Shown: piece after piece, positions 26,237 through 36,016 of the stretch
Position numbering within the stretch: position 1 is the stretch's first letter
Layout of the letters: every line of letters begins with the position of its first letter
Assembly: GCF_003955715.1 (NCBI RefSeq)
Contig: NZ_CP034463.1
Span: 9,548,001 to 9,612,000, forward strand
Direction: 5' to 3'
Length of the DNA: 64,000 nucleotides
Source of the DNA: Streptomyces aquilus
GTDB taxonomy: Bacteria; Actinomycetota; Actinomycetes; Streptomycetales; Streptomycetaceae
Notes under the pieces: generated by a model
What the model was told of the DNA's origin: nothing
What the model saw: the letters and a program-made list of their open reading frames with translations, nothing else
The model's database searches: none
Translations under genes and position numbers: made by a program

Positions 26237-27223
26237 TCAGTCCAGTCCGAGATCCCTGACGAGACGGGCCACTGAGGTGTCCTGTTCGGACAGGTACGCG
26301 GCGAAGGCGTCGCCGGTGGTGAACGCGTCGGTCCAGCCATGGCGGCGGAGTTCGGCTTTCCATTGCCGGGACCGGTGCATCGCTGTCAGCGCGTCGATCC
26401 AGCGCTTCCGGTCGGCGTCTCGGATGCCGGGTGGCGCCACGACTCCCCGCCAGTTGCTGAAGACCAGGTCGATGCCGGACGCCTTGAGGGTCGGTACTCC
26501 GGGCAGTGCGTCGATCGGTCGGGGGCTGGTCACCGCGAGGACCCTGAGCTGACTGGCGTCGATCTGGTCGAGGAACTCGCCGAAGCCGGTGGTGGCGAAG
26601 TCGACCTCGCCGTCGAGGAGAGCGGGCAGCAGGTCGCCGCCACCGCCGTCGTAGGCGACGTAGCCGACCCGGTGCGGGCCGATACCGACGGCCTTGGCCA
26701 GCTCCACGGCCAGCAGGTGGTCCGGTCCGCCGAGTGAGGATCCGCCCCCGACCTTCAAGCGCGCGGGGTTCCCTTTCCAGGCGGCGATCAGATCGTCGAT
26801 CGACCGGTAGGGCGCGTCACGGCGCACGACCACCGCGCCCGCCTCCTCGACCAGCCGGGCCAGTGGAGTGGTTTCACTGATGGACGCCTTCGTGTGGGCC
26901 ACGTGCGACGCGCCGATCACTCCCAGGCCCATCTGCAGGACGAGCCTGCCGTTGCCCCGCTCGTTCACGACGCGCTGGAGGCCGACCGTGCCGCCTGCTC
27001 CCGGCAGGTTGAAGACCTGCACGCCGGAGTCCACGCCGGTCTCCTGCAGCACGCGGGCCACGGTCCGGGCGGTGGTGTCGTAGCCGCCACCGGGGGTGTT
27101 CGGAACCATGATCCGCAGCCCCGGGTCGGCCGGTTCCCCGTCGGGCAGCATCTGGCACCCGGTGACGAGAAACAGTGACAGCGCGAGGAGGGCGCCGCGG
27201 AGGGCGTGCGAGCGACCTCTCAT
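26237..27223 (-). CDS. TctC-like tricarboxylate-binding lipoprotein, orphan
   Basis: A 328-residue Bug/TctC family binding protein. The lipoprotein signal ends LVTGC (Cys23). MVPNTPGGGYDTTAR and GGGSSLGGPDHLLA are typical ligand-binding segments. TctC normally works with the membrane proteins TctA and TctB, but none is encoded nearby; the neighbour is a GntP symporter. Divergently, 99 bases away, lies a CitA-type sensor kinase. The protein may be a ligand presenter for that kinase, as proposed for some orphan Bug proteins, or may feed GntP. Both are inferences. Confidence 0.87.
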   Translation of the reverse strand: MRGRSHALRGALLALSLFLVTGCQMLPDGEPADPGLRIMVPNTPGGGYDTTARTVARVLQETGVDSGVQVFNLPGAGGTVGLQRVVNERGNGRLVLQMGLGVIGASHVAHTKASISETTPLARLVEEAGAVVVRRDAPYRSIDDLIAAWKGNPARLKVGGGSSLGGPDHLLAVELAKAVGIGPHRVGYVAYDGGGGDLLPALLDGEVDFATTGFGEFLDQIDASQLRVLAVTSPRPIDALPGVPTLKASGIDLVFSNWRGVVAPPGIRDADRKRWIDALTAMHRSRQWKAELRRHGWTDAFTTGDAFAAYLSEQDTSVARLVRDLGLD

Positions 27224-27321
27224 GGCACCTCTCTTCCACAGCCGTCGGGATGGACGTCATGATTGTGCAGCCCGTGGTGGGAGCCGCCCACTTTGTGTCA
27301 GCAGTAGAGATTGAGTTCGTT

Positions 27322-28971
27322 GTGGTCACCAGTTTTCGCCGCCACACCCTCGCGGGCGAGATGCTGGCGTTGCAGCTCGCGATCGTCGTGGTCGTGCTGC
27401 TGGCGGTCGCGGCGCTCTCGCTCGCCCAGTCGGAGGCCACCTTCAACCGGGTCGAGGGCCGCCGCGTCAGCGCGCTGGCCGAGCAGTTGGCCGCCAACCC
27501 GCTGGTACGGGGCCAACTCCCGCGTCCGGCGCCGGAGGAGACGCTGGCCCCACTGACGCATTCCACGCTGGTGCAGTCCGGGGTCACCTCCGTGACGATC
27601 ACCGACTCCTCCGGTCGCGTCGTCAGTTCGACCAACCCGACGGTCCTCGGTGACCGGCTGCGGCTCGGACCGGGGGTGTCCCGTGGACGAGGCTGGTCCG
27701 GCTCGCTCACCTGGGACGGCAGCCGCGAACTGGTGGCGCAGGTGCCGGTGCTCGGCGCGGCCGGCGGTGACCTGGGACGGACCCTGGGCATCGTCATGAT
27801 CGGGGAAGCGTCCCCGACGGTGTGGCAGCGTCTCAGTGGTGCGTCTTCCTATCTCCTCGCCTACCTGGGCATCGCCAGCGGACTGGGCCTCGCCGGCTCC
27901 TGGCTGCTGGCCCGACGGGTCAAACGGCAGACGCTCGGTCTGGAGCCGCGAGAGATCACCGGCCTCGCCGAACACCGCGAGGCCATGCTCTACGGGATCG
28001 CCGAGGGCGTGGTCGCCCTGGACCCCCAGCAGCGCCTCACCCTGGTGAACGAGATGGGCAGACAGCTGCTCGACCTGCCCGAGGAGTGTGTGGGCCGGAC
28101 GCTGGACGACCTCGGTATCGACGGCCGTCTGCACGACGTGCTCACCGGCACCCGGCCCGAAGCGGAGCACGGACCCGACGAAGTGGTCATACGGCACGGT
28201 CGCGTGCTGGTGATGAACCGGATGACCGTCACGAAGAACGACCGCCTGCTCGGCTCGGTCACCACGCTGCGGGACCGCACCGAACTGGCCCGGCTGGAAC
28301 GCGAGATCGGCTCCTTCCGCAGCACGTCCGAGCTGCTACGGGCCCAGACGCACGAGTTCGCCAACCAACTGCACACCATCTCCGGACTCATCCAGATCGG
28401 CGAGCAGGACGAGGTCGTCCGCTACGTCCGCGCGCTCACCCGGCGCCGCCAGTCCCTGGACATGACCATCGGCCGCCGCGTCCACGACCCCGCCATCGCC
28501 GCCCTCCTCATGGCGAAGGACTCCCTCGCGGCCGAACGCAGGATCACCCTGAGGATCTCGGACGACACCTCCCTCGGCCGGCTCCCCTCGGAGGACGCCG
28601 CCGACGTGGCCACCGTGGTCGGCAACCTGGTCGACAACGCCATCGACGCCGCCGCCGGAAGCGGCCCAGACGGCCAGGAACCCTGGGTCGAGGTCGAACT
28701 CCGGCAGGACGCCTCCAGCGTGGAGATCGTGGTGTGCGACTCGGGCCCCGGCGTGGCCCCCGAGCTCGCCCGAGAGGTCTTCCACCACGGCTTCACGACC
28801 AAGGCCGCCACGGAGGGCGAGCGGGGCATCGGCCTGGCCCTCACCCAGCTCGTCTGTGAACGGCGTGGCGGGGAGATCAAGGTGACCAACACCGCCGACG
28901 GCGCCCGGTTCACGGCCCGTATGTCCGTGAGCCGTTCCGCGGAAGCGGTCGAGGAAGGAGCAGCGCCATGA
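27322..28971 (+). CDS. CitA/DcuS-type sensor histidine kinase
   Basis: A 549-residue membrane kinase: N-terminal helix, extracellular PAS-like domain (about 35-180), second helix (near 185-205), a cytoplasmic PAS domain, and a kinase core. H344 in AQTHEFANQLHTISGL is the phosphorylated His of the CitA/DpiB type; VGNLVDNAIDAA is the N box. The GTG at 27322 is the chosen start because FRRHTLAGEM then leads into the first helix; an in-frame ATG at 27250 is an alternative, and neither has a strong ribosome-binding site. It senses a di- or tricarboxylate outside the cell and phosphorylates the next gene product. Confidence 0.87.
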   Translation: MVTSFRRHTLAGEMLALQLAIVVVVLLAVAALSLAQSEATFNRVEGRRVSALAEQLAANPLVRGQLPRPAPEETLAPLTHSTLVQSGVTSVTITDSSGRVVSSTNPTVLGDRLRLGPGVSRGRGWSGSLTWDGSRELVAQVPVLGAAGGDLGRTLGIVMIGEASPTVWQRLSGASSYLLAYLGIASGLGLAGSWLLARRVKRQTLGLEPREITGLAEHREAMLYGIAEGVVALDPQQRLTLVNEMGRQLLDLPEECVGRTLDDLGIDGRLHDVLTGTRPEAEHGPDEVVIRHGRVLVMNRMTVTKNDRLLGSVTTLRDRTELARLEREIGSFRSTSELLRAQTHEFANQLHTISGLIQIGEQDEVVRYVRALTRRRQSLDMTIGRRVHDPAIAALLMAKDSLAAERRITLRISDDTSLGRLPSEDAADVATVVGNLVDNAIDAAAGSGPDGQEPWVEVELRQDASSVEIVVCDSGPGVAPELAREVFHHGFTTKAATEGERGIGLALTQLVCERRGGEIKVTNTADGARFTARMSVSRSAEAVEEGAAP

Positions 28972-29660
28972 GGGACCCCTCCGGCACGATCGACGTCCTC
29001 GTCGTCGACGACGACTTCATGGTGGCCCGGGTCCACCGCACCTTCGTCGAGAGAGTGCCTCCGTTCAGGGTCGTCGGCACCGCGGGCACGGGTGAGCAGG
29101 CCGTCACCGCAGTCGACGAACTGCGCCCGGACCTGGTCCTCCTCGACCTCTATCTGCCCGATGTCTTCGGCCTGGACGTCATCCCGCGGCTGCGCGCCGC
29201 GGGACACGACTGCGACATCATGGTCATCAGTGCCGCGCGCGAGGCCGACACCGTGCGCGGCGCGGTCCGCCACGGTGTCGTGGACTACCTGCTCAAACCC
29301 TTCGACCACGAGGACCTCAAACCCCGCCTGGACCGGTACGCCGCACGGCGCGGCCGGCTTCTCACCACGGTGGTGCGCGGCCAGGCCGACATCGACCGGG
29401 CTCTGTCCGCAGGATCTGTCCCCGCTGCTGTCGCCCGGCTCCCGAAGGGCCTGAGCGTGGAGACCGCCGACCTCGTCGAGCGCACGCTCCGCGATGCGGA
29501 CGGCACCCTGTCGGCCGCCGAATGCGCGGCCGCCACCGGTATCTCCCGTGTCAGCGCCCGCCGTTACCTGGAGCACTTCCACACCACCGGCACGGCGGAT
29601 GTCTCCCTGCGGTACGGCGCCGCCGGCCGGCCCGAGCGGCGCTACGCCTGGCGGGACTGA
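28968..29660 (+). CDS. CitB/DpiA-type response regulator
   Basis: A 230-residue response regulator: receiver domain with phospho-acceptor D60 (VLLDLYLPD) and YLLKPF switch Lys, then a C-terminal helix-turn-helix (AAATGISRVSARRYLEHF). The ATG overlaps the kinase stop as ATGA. It most likely activates the divergent TctC-GntP genes in response to a carboxylate, by analogy with citrate/fumarate systems. Confidence 0.93.
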   Translation: MRDPSGTIDVLVVDDDFMVARVHRTFVERVPPFRVVGTAGTGEQAVTAVDELRPDLVLLDLYLPDVFGLDVIPRLRAAGHDCDIMVISAAREADTVRGAVRHGVVDYLLKPFDHEDLKPRLDRYAARRGRLLTTVVRGQADIDRALSAGSVPAAVARLPKGLSVETADLVERTLRDADGTLSAAECAAATGISRVSARRYLEHFHTTGTADVSLRYGAAGRPERRYAWRD

Positions 29661-29723
29661 GAGAGGGGTGCCGCTGGGGCCGGGTGGCTGACGACGGCGA
29701 ACGGGGCTGGATGGATATGCCGG

Positions 29724-30200
29724 TCAGCCTGTGGGCAGGCCGATCCGGTCGCGTTCGAGGACGGAGCGGAGCTCCGAGAAGACCTGTACGGCGGCCACGC
29801 CTGAGGGGCCGTCGAGGATGCCCGCGGTCAGCTCGGTCAGCGTTTCGGTGAAGGTCGCCTCCGCCGCCTCGACGAGTTGCAGACCGGCATCGGTCAGGTC
29901 CAGCAGGGATGAGCGGCGATCCGATGGATTGGTTCGCCGTACGACCCATGCCTGCTTCTCCAGGCGGTCGATGCCCTTGCTCGTCGCACCGATCCCGATG
30001 GCGAACCCGGCGGCGAGGTCCGCCACCCGGGACCCGGGGTGGTCGCGCAGGAAGCGCAGGGACTCGAACTGCGAGGTGACGATCCCGTGCCGCTCGCGAA
30101 GACGGTCGTTGAGCGCGTTGTAGAGGCGCGTCTCACAACGGACGAGGTCGTCGAAGAAACCGGGGAGGTCGATCCGGCCACCGCTTGACTTGGATGCCAT
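29724..30200 (-). CDS. MarR-family repressor
   Basis: A 158-residue MarR regulator with the winged-helix region around GSRVADLAAGFAIGIGATSKGIDRLE and the wing SDRRSSLLDLT. The ATG at 30200 lies inside a perfect palindrome, so a bound repressor would cover its own start; an in-frame ATG at 30221 is an alternative. The esterase gene is divergent. The pair is a typical ligand-inducible MarR switch for the esterase. Confidence 0.88.
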   Translation of the reverse strand: MASKSSGGRIDLPGFFDDLVRCETRLYNALNDRLRERHGIVTSQFESLRFLRDHPGSRVADLAAGFAIGIGATSKGIDRLEKQAWVVRRTNPSDRRSSLLDLTDAGLQLVEAAEATFTETLTELTAGILDGPSGVAAVQVFSELRSVLERDRIGLPTG

Positions 30201-30231
30201 GGCATATATCTTAGTGTACATGCCTGGGCAT
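30194..30231. promoter_or_regulatory. Twin MarR operators ATGCC-N2-GGCAT
   Basis: ATGCCATGGCAT (30194-30205, a perfect palindrome) and ATGCCTGGGCAT (30220-30231) share arms ATGCC/GGCAT and are 26 bases apart centre to centre, about 2.5 helical turns. Both sit between the divergent MarR and esterase starts. A further half-site-like GGCAT follows at about 30241. They are strong candidates for MarR-dimer binding. Confidence 0.75.
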
Positions 30232-30267
30232 ATAGTTCCTTGGCATTTACTTGCGATGGAGGCGACC

Positions 30268-31203
30268 ATGAGCAGGCAACAGCGCGCGGAGCTCGACGCG
30301 ATGGTTCGGCGGCCCCGGCCCGAGGGCTCCGGGTCGGTGGAGGAGCTCCGCGCCGGGTTCAGGGCGATGATGGCCGAAATGATCGTCCCGGCCGGGATCC
30401 GAACCCGGGCCACGACGCTCGGCGAGCGGCCCGCGGTGCTCGTCGAGCCGGCCGGCACTCCGAAGGCCGGGACGATCCTCTACTTCCACGGCGGCTCCTA
30501 CGTGGTCGGCTCACCGGAGACGGCGATGTCGCTGACCGGGAACCTGGTGACCAGAACTGGATTCAGGGCGTTCTCGGTGGATTACCGGCTTGCCCCTGAA
30601 CACCCGTTCCCCGCCGCGATCGAGGACGGGCTCAGCGCCTACCGCGCACTCCTCGACAGCGGCGAAGACCCTTCGGCGATCGCGTTCGCCGGTGACTCCG
30701 CCGGTGGCGGCCTCACTGTCGCCGTCTGCCTCGCCGCTCGTGACGCGGGCCTGCCCGTGCCCGCCGCGATCGTGGCGTTCTCTCCCGGACTCGACATGAC
30801 CCGGACGGGCGAGAGCATGGACAGCAAGGCGGGCATCGATCCGTTCTTCACACGTGAGGGCATGGCCCACACCGGGGCCATGTACCTCGCGGGACAGGAC
30901 CCGCACCAGCCCATGCTCAGCCCGGCCATCTGCGCCGACCTGACCGGCTTCCCTCCGGTCCTGCTCCAGGCGGGCACCAACGAGATGCTCCTGGACGACT
31001 CCACGCGCATGGCCACGCGCGCGAGGGACGCCGGGGTGGACGTCATCCTTGACGTCACCGCTGACGTTCCCCATGTCTTCCAGGCGTTCGCCGGCGTTCT
31101 GGACGAAGCCGACGAGGCACTGGACCGCGCCGCGCTCTTTCTCGGTCAGCGCCTCCGCACCAAGGGCAGTGTCACGCCCGGAAGATCTGTTGATCTCCGA
31201 TGA
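30268..31203 (+). CDS. Alpha/beta hydrolase, hormone-sensitive-lipase type
   Basis: A 311-residue esterase with the HSL-family oxyanion motif YFHGGSY (H74), nucleophile elbow GDSAGG (Ser144) and a late His in VPHVFQ. The ATG at 30268 has GGAGG 5 bases upstream; the reading frame continues upstream through the operator region but without a ribosome-binding site. Family members hydrolyse acyl esters and some lactones. Expression is probably controlled by the divergent MarR protein. The 3' end overlaps the opposing XRE gene by 32 bases. Confidence 0.9.
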   Translation: MSRQQRAELDAMVRRPRPEGSGSVEELRAGFRAMMAEMIVPAGIRTRATTLGERPAVLVEPAGTPKAGTILYFHGGSYVVGSPETAMSLTGNLVTRTGFRAFSVDYRLAPEHPFPAAIEDGLSAYRALLDSGEDPSAIAFAGDSAGGGLTVAVCLAARDAGLPVPAAIVAFSPGLDMTRTGESMDSKAGIDPFFTREGMAHTGAMYLAGQDPHQPMLSPAICADLTGFPPVLLQAGTNEMLLDDSTRMATRARDAGVDVILDVTADVPHVFQAFAGVLDEADEALDRAALFLGQRLRTKGSVTPGRSVDLR

Positions 31204-32017
31204 CGGAGAGAAGGCGAAGCTTCTCATGGCTTTCGCTGCCGGGGACGGCTGTGTAGACCAGAAGCATGTGTGACTGGTCGGGGTCGACAAGCGCCTGGCA
31301 ACTGAGTTCGAGATCGCCGATGTCAGGGTGCACGTATCGCTTGGTGTCGTTGTAGCGGATACCGACTTCGTGCTCGTTCCAGACAGCACGGAATTCTTCG
31401 CTGCGGGCCATCAGCAGCTGCTGGAGGTGAGCGGCCGGCGACTCGGGTCCGCGCAGGGTCACGAGCCGGCGTAGCCCGGAGGCGAAGACGCGGGAGTGCA
31501 GCGCGTGGTCGTCGGGGTGGTACAGGGTGCGGACGGCGGGGTCGGTGAACCACCGGTAGCCGATGCTGCGGGCCGGGCCGGTGTAGTGGGTGAGGCCGCC
31601 GGTCAGGGCGACGGCGAGCGGGGTCTGCCGGAGTGTCTCGCCGAGCTCGGTGACGATTTCGGCGGGCGTGTCGGTGAGCCGGTCGAAGATGCGCAGCAGG
31701 CCGGGATTGATGTGTTCGCTGGCGGAGCCTCTGGTGGGCGGGTTGTGCCCGGCGAGGCGAAACAGGTGGTCGCGTTCGTCGAGGGAAAGATGCAGACCCT
31801 GTGCGATCGAGGCGATCATCTGCTCGGACGGGCGCGGCCCGCGCTCCCGCTCCAGCCGGCTGTAGTAGTCGGCGGAGATGTGGCAGATCGCGGCGACCTC
31901 CTCCCGGCGCAGACCGGCTGTCCGGCGCCGCCTGCCACGCGGAAGGCCGACGTCCTCGGGCTGTAGTGACTCCCGGCGGCGACGCAGGAATTCGGCGAGC
32001 CCGCCTCGATCGATCAC
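31172..32017 (-). CDS. XRE-family regulator, MmyB-like
   Basis: A 281-residue regulator of normal family length: helix-turn-helix at about 35-80 ([20 protein letters not shown]) and MmyB-like ligand domain with [17 protein letters not shown]. It is divergent from an SDR gene, a common Streptomyces pairing in which the XRE protein regulates the dehydrogenase. The 199-base gap between them holds both promoters. Confidence 0.9.
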   Translation of the reverse strand: MIDRGGLAEFLRRRRESLQPEDVGLPRGRRRRTAGLRREEVAAICHISADYYSRLERERGPRPSEQMIASIAQGLHLSLDERDHLFRLAGHNPPTRGSASEHINPGLLRIFDRLTDTPAEIVTELGETLRQTPLAVALTGGLTHYTGPARSIGYRWFTDPAVRTLYHPDDHALHSRVFASGLRRLVTLRGPESPAAHLQQLLMARSEEFRAVWNEHEVGIRYNDTKRYVHPDIGDLELSCQALVDPDQSHMLLVYTAVPGSESHEKLRLLSVIGDQQIFRA

Positions 32018-32216
32018 GGCTTCGTCCTCCCTGAGTGCCCGTGCTCTTTCGTTCTACCACCTGTGCCGAACCGGAGCCTGGGCCTGTCGATCCCCCTTTG
32101 GCGGCCCTCCTCGGCCAGGCGAGCCTCGGATCGAGAGGCCGTGGATAGCCGCGCTGATCAGGTGCAGCTTTGAATCACATCGCCGTACGGATCGACAAGA
32201 AGAGCGAGGAAGACGC

Positions 32217-33185
32217 ATGGCACGTACCCGACCGGACATCACCGTTCCGGACCTTTCCGGGAAGCTGGCCGTTGTCACCGGCGCCAGCGACGGCGTCGGA
32301 CTGGCGCTGGCCGGCCGGCTGGCCGCCGCCGGTGCCGAGGTCGTCATGCCCGTCCGCAACCGTCGCAAGGGCGAGGCGGCGATCGCGAAGGTCAAGCGGG
32401 AGCATCCGCAGGCGATCCTGTCGCTGCGCGACCTCGACCTGTCGTCGTTGAGCTCGGTCGCCGCGTTGGGCGCCGCCCTGGTCGCCGAGGACCGTCCGAT
32501 CCACATCCTGGTCAACAACGCCGGCGTGATGACGCCACCGGACCGGCAGACCACCGCGGACGGGTTCGAACTGCAGTTTGGCAGCAATCATCTGGGTCAC
32601 TTCGCCCTGGTCCGCCACCTGCTGCCGCTGCTGCGCGCAGGCCGTGCGCGGGTGACCAGTCAGCTCAGCGTCGCCGCCAACGAGGGCTTCATCAACTGGG
32701 ACGACCTGAACTGGGACCGGTCCTACGACGGCCGCCGCGCGTACAGCCAGTCGAAGATCGCGTTCGGTCTGTTCGCACTCGAACTGGACCTCCGTAGCCG
32801 GACCGAAGACTGGGGAATCACCAGCAACATCTCCCATCCCGGTATCGCACCGACCAGCCTGCTGGCCGCCCGCCCCGAGGTCGGCCGGGCAAGGGACACC
32901 ACAGCCGTACGCATGATCCGCATGCTGTCCCGCCGCGGCATCCTCGGCACGGTGGACAGCGCGGCACTGCCGGCCCTGTACGCCGCCACCTCCCCGGACG
33001 CACGCGGGGGCCGGTTCTACGGGCCCAGCGGCTTCCAGCACCTGTCCGGCCCGCCCGCCGAACAGCCCCTCTACTCCCGGCTCCGCAATGAGGAGGAGGC
33101 CCGGCGCGTCTGGGAGATCTCCGAAGAGCTCACCCGCACCACCTTCCCGGCGCTGTCCGGCGCCGATCCCAAGGGCGACAGGTAG
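32217..33185 (+). CDS. SDR-family oxidoreductase
   Basis: A 322-residue SDR similar to retinol dehydrogenase/WW-domain-oxidoreductase-like bacterial enzymes: TGASDGVG cofactor motif, NNAGVM, and YSQSK catalytic motif. The ATG has AGGAAG upstream. It is divergent from, and probably regulated by, the XRE gene. Substrate unknown. Confidence 0.88.
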   Translation: MARTRPDITVPDLSGKLAVVTGASDGVGLALAGRLAAAGAEVVMPVRNRRKGEAAIAKVKREHPQAILSLRDLDLSSLSSVAALGAALVAEDRPIHILVNNAGVMTPPDRQTTADGFELQFGSNHLGHFALVRHLLPLLRAGRARVTSQLSVAANEGFINWDDLNWDRSYDGRRAYSQSKIAFGLFALELDLRSRTEDWGITSNISHPGIAPTSLLAARPEVGRARDTTAVRMIRMLSRRGILGTVDSAALPALYAATSPDARGGRFYGPSGFQHLSGPPAEQPLYSRLRNEEEARRVWEISEELTRTTFPALSGADPKGDR

Positions 33186-33276
33186 GCGAACCGCCAGTTC
33201 CGAGCGGTGGGCCGGCCCCCTCGCTGACCGGCCGCAGGATGTCGACGCCGGACGGACGGTTACGGAAGGGGACTCG

Positions 33277-34326
33277 TCAAACCGCTGCCCCCTGGGCCGC
33301 CACGGCGTCGGGGTGCCAGCCCAACTCCGGTGCGATCAGGTGCCGTACGTCGTGGAGGATCTGTTCGTACTCCTCGCGGTGGAACTCGTACGGCAGCTCC
33401 AGCCGCAGCTCCGACACCTGCGCGAGGACCGGATCGGCGGTGAGCTGTTCGAGGATCTGCTCGGCGGTGCCGACCACGTCCGGGGCGAACAGCGTCCGTT
33501 TCGGACCCTGCGGTGCCAGGGTCCGTTCGTGGCGGCCGGCCGCGTAGGCGCGGTAGCGGGCCCGGCCGGCCGCGTCGGCACTGTCGAAGGGCACGATGAC
33601 CCGGCCGAGCGCGACCCGGGCCGCAGTGCCCGCGGAGAGCGTGCGACGGTACTCGGCCAGCAGGTTCAGCTGGGCCGTGGTGAAGTCGTCGGTGCCCTCG
33701 CCGGTGACGATGTTGCCGGACAGCAGGCTCAGCCCGTTCTCGGCGGCCCAGCGGACCGAACGCAGGCTGCCGCCGCCGTACCAGATGCGGTGCGCCAGCG
33801 CGGGGTTGTGCGGTTGCAGCCGCGGGCGCTGGACGTTGCCCGGCGAATGGATGACCGTGTCCGGGCCGCCGAGGAAGTCGCCGCGCAGGTTGTCGAGGAC
33901 GCGGGCGATCCTGCCGTACGACAGGTCGAAGCCGCGCCAGTCCCCGTCGTGCACGAGGTCGCCGAGCAGGTCGGCGTGCGGCATTCCGGTGCTGAAGCCG
34001 ACCTGGAGGCGCCCCCGGGACAGGACGTCGGCCAGCGCGAGGTCCTCGGCGAGGCGGAAGGGGTTCTCGTAGCCGATCGGGATGACGGCGGTGCCCAGTT
34101 CGATCCGCTCGGTGCGCTGGCCGGCCGCGGCGAGGAACACCGCGGCCGATCCGACGCCGTGTTCGAGGTGGCGCTGCCTGATCCAGGCTCCGTCGAATCC
34201 CAACCGTTCGCTGTACTCGAAGAGTTGGAGCGTCTCCTCCAGGCCCGGGTACGGGTCGTCGTCGGCGAAGTTGCCGGGGGTGAGGAAGGCCAGTGACGTG
34301 ATGCTGGGAGTGCTGGGAGTGCTCAT
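33277..34326 (-). CDS. LLM-class flavin-dependent monooxygenase
   Basis: A 349-residue luciferase-like TIM-barrel flavin enzyme with LGTAVIPIGYENPFRLAEDLA and GFSTGMPH segments typical of the class. It ends the operon that begins with a peptide-type binding protein, 7 bases after the fused ATPase gene. In sulfur-scavenging operons such monooxygenases cleave C-S bonds of organosulfur compounds with FMNH2; the sulfur-type leader peptide upstream of the operon supports that role here. An F420-dependent reductase is the alternative. Confidence 0.87.
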   Translation of the reverse strand: MSTPSTPSITSLAFLTPGNFADDDPYPGLEETLQLFEYSERLGFDGAWIRQRHLEHGVGSAAVFLAAAGQRTERIELGTAVIPIGYENPFRLAEDLALADVLSRGRLQVGFSTGMPHADLLGDLVHDGDWRGFDLSYGRIARVLDNLRGDFLGGPDTVIHSPGNVQRPRLQPHNPALAHRIWYGGGSLRSVRWAAENGLSLLSGNIVTGEGTDDFTTAQLNLLAEYRRTLSAGTAARVALGRVIVPFDSADAAGRARYRAYAAGRHERTLAPQGPKRTLFAPDVVGTAEQILEQLTADPVLAQVSELRLELPYEFHREEYEQILHDVRHLIAPELGWHPDAVAAQGAAV

Positions 34327-34333
34327 ACGGCCC

Positions 34334-36016
34334 TCAGCTCGTGGTGGATTCGACGGTGGCGGCGGGGGAGGGGGCGCGGCCGCCGAGGATCGCCGCGAGC
34401 AGCTCGCGGGTGTATGCGTGGCGGGGGCTGGTGAACAGGTCCTCCGGCGGGCCTGTCTCGACGATCCGGCCGGCCCGCATGACGGCGACCTGGTCTGCGA
34501 TCTGCCGTACGACGGCCAGGTCGTGGGAGATGAAGAGGTACGCCACCCCTGTGTCGGCCTGCAACTCGGCCAGCAGCTCCAGGACTTGGGCCTGCACTGA
34601 CACGTCGAGCGCGGAGACCGGCTCGTCGCACACCACCAGGTCGGGGGAGAGGGCGAGGGCGCGGGCGATCGCCACGCGCTGCCGCTGACCACCCGACAAC
34701 TCCGCCGGACGGCGCTCCAGCGTGGTGGCGGGAAGTGCCACCCGGTCGAGCAGGTCGCGGGCCCGGGCGAGGCGGGAGGCGCGGTCGCCGACCTTGAAGG
34801 CGCGCAGCGGCTCGGTGATCACCTCGCCGATGGAGAAGCGCGGGTCGAGGGAGGCGTACGGGTTCTGGTAGATCAGCTGGGCGCGGCGGCGCAGCTCTCT
34901 GGCCCGGGCGCCGCGCGCGGTGGTGATGTCGGTGCCGTCGAACAGGATGTGTCCGGCGCTCGCGTCGGTGAGCCGGAGTGCCAGGCGGGCGGTGGTGGAC
35001 TTGCCCGATCCGGACTCGCCGACCAGCGCCAGGGTCTGACCGCGGTGCAGCGTGAAGCTGACGTCGTCGACCGCGCGCAGCACCTGAGGTCCGCCCCCGG
35101 TGCGGGGCAGGCGGAACTCCTTGACCAGATGGCGCACTTCGACCAGGGGGACCGCATCGGCCTTCGGCGCGGCGGCCGGGGTGCGGGGCCGGGCGGCGGT
35201 CAAGCGCGGTGCGCTGGCCAGCAGTCGGCGGGTGTACTCGTGCTGGGGGTCGGCGAGGATGGCGCGGGTCGGGCCCGCTTCCACGACCCGGCCCTGCTCC
35301 ATGACCACCAGGCGCTGTGCCCGGTCGGCGGCGACCCCGAGGTCGTGGGTGACGAGCAGGACCGCCGTGCCCGACTCCTCGGTGAGGTGCTGGAGATGGT
35401 CGAGGATGACGCGTTGCACGGTCACGTCGAGCGCGCTGGTGGGCTCGTCGGCGATGATCAGCTCGGGCCGGGCCGCGATGGCGATGGCGATCAGGGCGCG
35501 TTGCCGCATGCCGCCGGAGAGTTCGTGCGGGTACTGCCGGGCCCGGACGGCCGCGTCGGGAAGTCCGGCCCGGTCCAGGACGGCGATCGCCTCGACCGGG
35601 GCCGAGTGGCGGGTCGCCAGTCCGTGGATGCGCAGCACCTCGGCGACCTGCTCGCCGATCCGCTTGACCGGGTTGAGGGAGACCGTGGGGTCCTGGGGGA
35701 CCAGTCCGATCCGCGCTCCGCGCACCGTGCGCAGCTCCGCCTCCGACAGGGTGGCCAGGTCGTGGCGGCCGAAGCGGACGGTGCCCGCGTCGATGGTGCC
35801 GTTGGCCGCGAGCAGGCGGGTGACGGCGTGCGCGGTCGTGCTCTTGCCGGAGCCGGACTCGCCGACCACGGCGGTCACTTGTCCCGGCAGGACGTCGAGG
35901 TCCACGCCTCGGACGGCCGGGACCGTGCCGCCGCGGGTGCGGTACGACACGGACAGGCCGCGTATCTCCAGCAGGGGTGGGGTCACGTCCTCACCGTTCT
36001 CACGTTCGTCGGTCAT
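34334..36016 (-). CDS. Fused peptide-type ABC transporter ATPase (DppD-DppF)
   Basis: A 560-residue protein with two ATPase domains. Domain 1 has Walker A at 52-59 (GESGSGKS), signature LSGGM near 167 and LIIADEP; domain 2 has Walker A at 333-341, signature LSGGQ and LVVCDEP. In most operons these are separate D and F proteins. The ATG overlaps the DppC-like stop (ATGA). It powers the family-5 importer encoded with it. Confidence 0.93.
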   Translation of the reverse strand: MTDERENGEDVTPPLLEIRGLSVSYRTRGGTVPAVRGVDLDVLPGQVTAVVGESGSGKSTTAHAVTRLLAANGTIDAGTVRFGRHDLATLSEAELRTVRGARIGLVPQDPTVSLNPVKRIGEQVAEVLRIHGLATRHSAPVEAIAVLDRAGLPDAAVRARQYPHELSGGMRQRALIAIAIAARPELIIADEPTSALDVTVQRVILDHLQHLTEESGTAVLLVTHDLGVAADRAQRLVVMEQGRVVEAGPTRAILADPQHEYTRRLLASAPRLTAARPRTPAAAPKADAVPLVEVRHLVKEFRLPRTGGGPQVLRAVDDVSFTLHRGQTLALVGESGSGKSTTARLALRLTDASAGHILFDGTDITTARGARARELRRRAQLIYQNPYASLDPRFSIGEVITEPLRAFKVGDRASRLARARDLLDRVALPATTLERRPAELSGGQRQRVAIARALALSPDLVVCDEPVSALDVSVQAQVLELLAELQADTGVAYLFISHDLAVVRQIADQVAVMRAGRIVETGPPEDLFTSPRHAYTRELLAAILGGRAPSPAATVESTTS

